Positions 58,786 to 64,000 of a stretch of DNA of 64,000 nt are shown piece after piece (positions within the stretch are counted from its first letter, which is position 1; each line of letters begins with the position of its first letter). The translations under genes and the position numbers were made by a program. Source of the stretch: Branchiostoma belcheri (lineage: Eukaryota; Chordata; Leptocardii; Amphioxiformes; Branchiostomatidae); NCBI RefSeq assembly GCF_001625305.1, contig NW_017802379.1, forward strand, positions 2,238,834-2,302,833, read 5' to 3'. The notes beneath the pieces were generated by a model that worked only from the letters and a program-made list of their open reading frames with translations, did not search any database and was not told the DNA's origin.

Positions 58786-61700
58786 TTAATTGTCGATTCC
58801 TTGAGGCGCTGTTGGTCTACATACCATAACTTTTATTATTCGTTTGAATTCAGTTCTGAACCCTTTGTTGAAACAAGCGTACAGGATGGGATGCAGCATT
58901 CTAGATGCCATCATCAGCGCATAGGCAATCGTCTCCGCATCAGAAATCTGCGGGTCGTTTACGAATTTTTCGAAGGTCCCTACTAAAATAATGACAGGTA
59001 AGGGTATCCAAGCCAGTACAAACGTCAGGACAATGTACACTGACCGTCTGGCCGCTGACCGGTCCATGGTGGCTGTCCGTGATCGTGACCTATACTCGCC
59101 ACTGTAACTCGAAGCTTGTGAAACCGTAGAGACCTTGGACAATGATCTGTCAGAGGAGAAAGATATCGTGGACAAACGCTCACGAGATATGACACGTTTG
59201 GCTTTACGGCGAGGTACGGAGAGGTACAAGTCCCTGCCTCCCTCACTTGGCGCGACAGGGAGGGTACTGATGACGTGGTTAGCGTCCGCTGGCATGTGGA
59301 TGCCCGAGTCTTCTCGTAAGCTGACATCGTCACCGGCTATGTTATCTGACCGGTGATACCGGACGCATTCACCGTCGATGTCAACTGTAACTGACCCTTC
59401 GGCGGACGTGGAAATATCTTCTCCACCTTGTGAACTGTTCTCTTCACTGCTACACTGGTCCATCGGAAGATTCCAACTTATCCTTCTTTTAGCCGGCATC
59501 ATTTGGCAATTTTTCTGTTCACCCTGGTTGTCAGGTTCGGGCTCAATGTTCTCACAATCATTTTCTTTCTCCTCTTCCTCTTCCTCCTCTTCTTCAATGA
59601 CTCCCTCCTCGTGACTACTACGTAAGCTCAGAAGGCTTCTCAGGCTGGTCTTCCATCGTGGAGTCGAAACAGCAATAGATTCTCTCTTAGGCTTCTTCAA
59701 ACTTTTATCAACCTGAGCCTTACTTGTAGGGTTCGAACAGGCAATAGATTCTCGATGAGGCTTTGATGACTTTTCAGAAGTATCAGGTGAGTAGCTTGGG
59801 GCACTCACTCGCCTCTCCTTTGCAATGTTGATGGGAGGGACTGCTAAAAACCGACCTGTGAAAGGTACGAGCTGTGGTGCACTTGGTCGACGTTCAAATT
59901 CAACGTCAACGGATGGCACCACCAGGTAATCGTCTGATTTTTTCCTAGCTTTAAACTCCGGGGGAAGTGACGTTACTCCTTTCCTCCTTGTCCGCATAGG
60001 TGAAGCAACAGGAGAGCGAGGTGACGACACAACTTCTGGTAAAGCCTTAGGCACCTCGGCAAGAGTCGTTAATTTGTTGTGTTCGTCTGCTACTGGAGAG
60101 GGTATACAGTCCTGCGCGGTAGGAACAGGCAAGATGTTTCCTTGTGACGGTTTCGGAGGTTCTCTCAGTTTTGTCAGAAGAATTCTGTCCTCCTCGTCTG
60201 GACCTGGCGATGACGTTCTCTTAAAATGAGGTACACTAACAGTGTTGTTTGCTTTTGACACAGCCAGACCATTGCCATTGTTGGGGTCTACACTTTGTAA
60301 ACAATTATCGGATGGTGCTTTACATATTTCAACAGGGCTAGCAACAACAAGGTAGTTGTTGGCAATGGGAGAAGTTGGCACACAGAGGGTATCTGTCTCT
60401 ATATTGGTGGATATTTCTATTGTAGTTTCATTTTCAGCCGTTTGAGTGGATCTACCTGTTTGATCTGGTACTGGTACAGCAAAGCAGATGTCTGATGAAG
60501 ATCCGTTCATTTCGTTCAGGCTGGGGACACCGTCGTTCGAGTCGTTCGAGATGCTGTTTGACTCTGCTGTTTCGCTGTTGACTGGAGCAGCCAGCGGGTT
60601 GGCGGTTACAGACTTTCGTCTTTTCGGCGTTATTGTAGGCATCCCCGGGACGGTCAGGAAGTTGGATTTTGGGAACTTCCCCGCCTGTTTGAGGATCATG
60701 TCTTCAACACTACTTCGACGAAGGCAACTCTCCACATCTATTTCTTCCTCATCCTTAGGAGGAGTCATGCGGTACGTCACACTGTCCTTTCTAGTCGCTT
60801 CCTTGTCAGAAGTGACGTTGTTGTCCGGGTCTGGGCGGTCTGCCGAGACGCTTGGGGTGCAGGGAGAGCTGGAGTAGCAGGAGTTGGGTGGACTTGGTGG
60901 CTTCTGTGGTATGGACAGGGTAGCGCTGGTCGGTTCGTGGGGCGATGGGAGAGGAGAGCTATCCGTTAACTGTGGGGGAATAATGAACAAAGAATGATGC
61001 TCAATTATTCTGTTCCAATGATAACACCTTCTGCAGTCTGATTCTGACGAAGTGTCGCAAACATGTGAAATGTTATATTTACCTGGTGAGTCATGAGGTG
61101 TTGTTGCGACAAGAATGTGTTCCCAAATGTAACTGAGTCTACTGGCGTGATTTTGTTATCCAGTAGCCATTTTGTAGCCACTATAATATTATTTTCCTAT
61201 GGCCTAACAATCTGAGGAAGCTATTCCAGGCTTTATTGTGTTGTTACCTACCTGAGAGGACAGGGACTGTGAGTTAACGGGTGCCAGGTACAGCGTCTCC
61301 TCTCCAGGCTCCTCCTCCGCTCCCGAGTACGGGAAGTCAGACGGCGTGCAGACGCTGGCGACGGGCGGCTCGTACGAGGAGGCCTCCGCCGGGCAGATGG
61401 CGCCGTAGTTGGGGGCAGATCCTCCATCCACCTCCTGTACCACGATGATTGGCTGTTTTGTTCGAGCTCGTCTTTTCACGTGGGTTCTGAGGATGACAGA
61501 AATTGCTTTTTTTACTTGTCCTTTTTTGCAGTAAAAGGTTGCATTGCTTTCAATTGGTCCTTGGTAGAACAACAGCACACAAAGATGAAAGTCTAGATAA
61601 GGGATCAATTCTTGAGGGCCTGCAAGGGGGGGGGGGTCCCGACAACGCTCTACGCTGAATTCGGAAACCTCTCGATTACGCTTTACGATAAATTCCAAGT

Positions 61701-62173
61701 GGCTACAACGCATTACGTAGAATTCAAACGCCGAATACGCTCTACGCAAAAATATTAGAGCGGTCCGTCTACGCTCTACGTAGAATTTAAACGGCCGATT
61801 ACGGTCTACGGAAAAGGGCTTGCGGGCCTCCATTCTTTAGTCTTGGAATGAAAGACGAAGATTTCGTGTTTTTTTTATGACAAAGAGTTGATCAACCAAC
61901 TTTGCTAGATGGATGACGGAAAGTCCCTACCTTACAGCTCTCACAATCATCAGGTAGCATCCGATGACCACTACCAGAGACAGCATCGCCAGAGGCACGA
62001 GATAGTAGATCTGCAGGGGGATGTAGCCCTGCGCGCCCGCCGAGTCTCTCATGATGCACCGCTCGTAGAAATTGGACGTGGTGGGCAGGGCGGCCTCCAC
62101 CGACGCCACGGTCAGACCCACCGTCCAAGAGAACATGGTGGCACAGGCTACCCTCGTCACCTTGGTTCTGGAA
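58786..62173 (-). CDS. Class A GPCR with giant third intracellular loop (5' part missing)
   Basis: Three in-phase exons: 62173-61931 (TM4-TM5), 61486-61252, and 60969-58786 (stop TAA). TM4 is around ACATMFSWTVGLTVASVEAA. A Cys in YERCIMRD is the expected second-loop disulfide residue. TM5 is IYYLVPLAMLSLVVVIGCYL. Loop 3 then runs about 720 residues, Ser/Pro-rich, before TM6 (SVYIVLTFVLAWIPLPVIIL) and TM7 (YALMMASRMLHPILYACFNK). TM6 has AWIPLP where most family members have CWxP. TM7 has HPILY in place of NPxxY. A short tail follows with a possible palmitoylated Cys (MVCRP). TM1-TM3 and the DRY motif must lie on exons beyond the right edge, since no suitable minus-strand frame is seen at 62174-64000. 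The ligand is unknown. Confidence 0.85.
61648..61820. repeat. Degenerate ~31-bp tandem repeat in GPCR intron
   Basis: Five to six units of 29-34 bases, each starting C(T/A)(C/T)TACG and carrying a GAATTCAAAC-like core and a GATTACG-like end. Units start near 61648, 61681, 61711, 61740, 61774 and 61804. A G10 run lies just upstream (61626-61636). Confidence 0.75.
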
Positions 62174-64000
62174 CTGATAGAAACAACGTTCATGTAAATC
62201 ATACAAATAGTAAACGCTTGGGCCTATCGTCACTGGATAATAGTAGACAGAGGACGCTACAAACTAATTACTACTTTTGATGTATTCTTAATTAAGTGAC
62301 AAAGGTCAGTGTTGTGCGGTCGTAATTTGAATTTATTAAGCTTAATTCTTTGCGAATAAGCAATGATTCAAGCAAACATAGTGTAATGATTGTAATTTGA
62401 ATTGAACTTACAACTGTTCGTTTAAATTTGTATTCAATCTATGTACTGGTAACCATGTCCTTTATAGGTTACCTCAAGCAAAGCAATTTAGAATCTCAAT
62501 GTCTCCCCACTGAATTTGGTACTTTGGACAAACGATTAGAATATAGCCTCAAATGTGTCTCTTCCACGAAATACCGGTACCGGGTGACCGATTCAGGTTC
62601 AGAATACAGCAATTGGCCTTTGACATAGCGTGTCTGTAGATGCTAGGTTGTACTAGGGTTTGTGTCCCATGGCTGTTTTCCCACTTTCAAATACTCAAAT
62701 GGAGATTTCAAGGCTATGCTGTAGGACTAACAGGCCCCTGTGTCTACTTGAAGGTAAGCAAGGGATGTGTAAAATCCACAAAATTATAACTGCTGCATGG
62801 GCACATGGCAAGAGAACGCTGGAAATGATCATGCCCGTTTCAAATCATAAATTTGAAGCATGCACTTTTCTCCCGTAGCTGTTTCTTCTTAATGTCACTT
62901 CACAATACATGCCTTGAATCACCGAAGATGTTTTCTTCTCTACCTTGTCTCCTCTGTAGGCGACTAAATGTGATCATTATTTTCTGGCGGACAAATATTT
63001 TACATTTCCAAGTCAATCGCAGTATTTTGGATGACTTTACTTTCCACGATCAAAGTATCAAGCCGGCACTTCACAACCAATAACGCCAGCGGGTAATTTT
63101 CTCAGCCCCTCTTACGGACGTCAAACCTGGGCCGTGTAGAAAGCCATTAAAGCCATGTGATGGGGAGCCCACCATTATATCTTTGCTTCAAGCAGCTATC
63201 AAACATGTTCTAACGTCAGTCGCAGTGGGTGAGGGATTGGCCTTCAACTCCAGCAAACCCTAAGCTCCAATTCCCAGAAGCCGTTACCCGGCGATTGTCC
63301 CCGCTACCAAATTGCAGCGAAGTAAATTTGCCCTTGGGAGACATTAACGTGGGGACGAATCGGTGTTCCAACTGCGATTGGCGGTCATAATTGCTCGAAA
63401 GATTCTAAGAAAAATGCGATTCTATTTCTTGCATCCAGGAACTTCAAGGTTTTCTATCGCTCAAATATGAAATTACCGAAGGCGTAGCTACAGGCGTTTG
63501 ATATGCTTGATAGTTCGTCTATGTATAAAGCCTCATACTATAAAACATCGTTGAGATCTGGGATTTGTATTTGGTGACCCATACCACTTTTAAGTTTTCC
63601 TAATTTATGACGGTGTCTTAGTTGCCAACGAAGAGTACTTTCACATTAAGTATAAAACCTTGTGTGTATATCAGTGTTAACACGTACTAATAGTAATTTA
63701 TAGGCATTTAGTTATTTATGGAGTATTGCCAAGATAAGGCATACCTAAGATACCACATACTACAAATGGAGTAGTTGTAAATTATGTATGATAAATCCCC
63801 GGCCTATTACAACAGAAGCTAGTATATATGACATTGTGGGAGCAAGAATAGATACCTATCATTACAGAATACCTTCTCTGTTAGATTTTTTCAGTGTTCG
63901 ACAAACGAAAAACATAACAATACAACGTCCATGTAGCAAACCTGATGTTGAGCAACAACAAAATAACATAAGCAACATGCATAACAACACATCAAAATTA
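62174..64000. other. GPCR intron or upstream region
   Basis: No exon, RNA gene or clear repeat recognised. It must be intron 5' of the TM4-TM5 exon because that exon enters mid-codon (after two bases). Confidence 0.5.

Noticed and set aside
61204..61833. 209-codon minus-strand frame as one exon
   Set aside because: The real exon stops at a clear acceptor (61487); the rest is intron with a degenerate repeat, a splice-inconsistent read-through.
1..64000. tRNA, rRNA or snRNA genes
   Set aside because: I found no cloverleaf, box A/B pair or snRNA core that I could defend by eye; a tRNAscan or Infernal run would decide.

Overview
This is a eukaryotic, animal window. The genes have many short exons with GT/AG introns. 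The set is typically metazoan (MED19, GOSR1, TXNDC17, CENP-A, C1QBP, a Spinster transporter, IFT22, MRPL16, DDX52, a class A GPCR), and truncated non-LTR retrotransposons and hairpin MITE-like repeats lie between and inside the genes. Compactness, chordate-like protein sequences and the abundance of ACATGTA-type words suggest a lancelet (Branchiostoma). That species call is inference. Exons were joined by hand from splice sites, reading-frame phase and recall of family proteins; nothing was aligned by software.

Layout: MED19 (+, 5' end missing, 375-3954, carrying a 1.1-kb tandem duplication of an exon); GOSR1 (-, 6443-8228) head-to-head with TXNDC17 (+, 8583-9650); CENP-A (-, 10894-12461); C1QBP (-, 13575-15892) head-to-head with a Spinster/SPNS1-like transporter (+, 16306-22914) that has two mutually exclusive first-TM exons; an accessory block at 24.8-34.8 kb with two divergent, unfamiliar genes; IFT22 (+, 36387-40472); MRPL16 (-, 41113-43781), with a CR1-like retrotransposon fragment in its first intron, head-to-head with DDX52 (+, 44047-55039); and a class A GPCR with a giant third intracellular loop (-, 58786-62173, 5' exons beyond the window).

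The accessory block is the most novel part. The minus-strand gene encodes an intein/Hedgehog-type Hint domain inside an otherwise unrecognised protein ending in a polybasic stretch plus Cys-Phe-Ser-Met, a CaaX-like prenylation motif. The plus-strand gene encodes a protein of about 1200 residues starting Met-Gly-Asn-Ser (N-myristoylation-like), with a beta-rich half, three hydrophobic segments and a C-terminal putative Ig-like (He_PIG-type) domain, almost all in one 3.5-kb exon. Both reading frames are broken by apparent single-base losses (two and one), whereas the other genes join cleanly.

The remaining genes are housekeeping: transcription (MED19), Golgi SNARE (GOSR1), cytosolic redox (TXNDC17), centromere (CENP-A), mitochondrial matrix and ribosome (C1QBP, MRPL16), lysosomal transport (SPNS1-like), cilia (IFT22) and ribosome biogenesis (DDX52). 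They share short head-to-head promoters but not one pathway.
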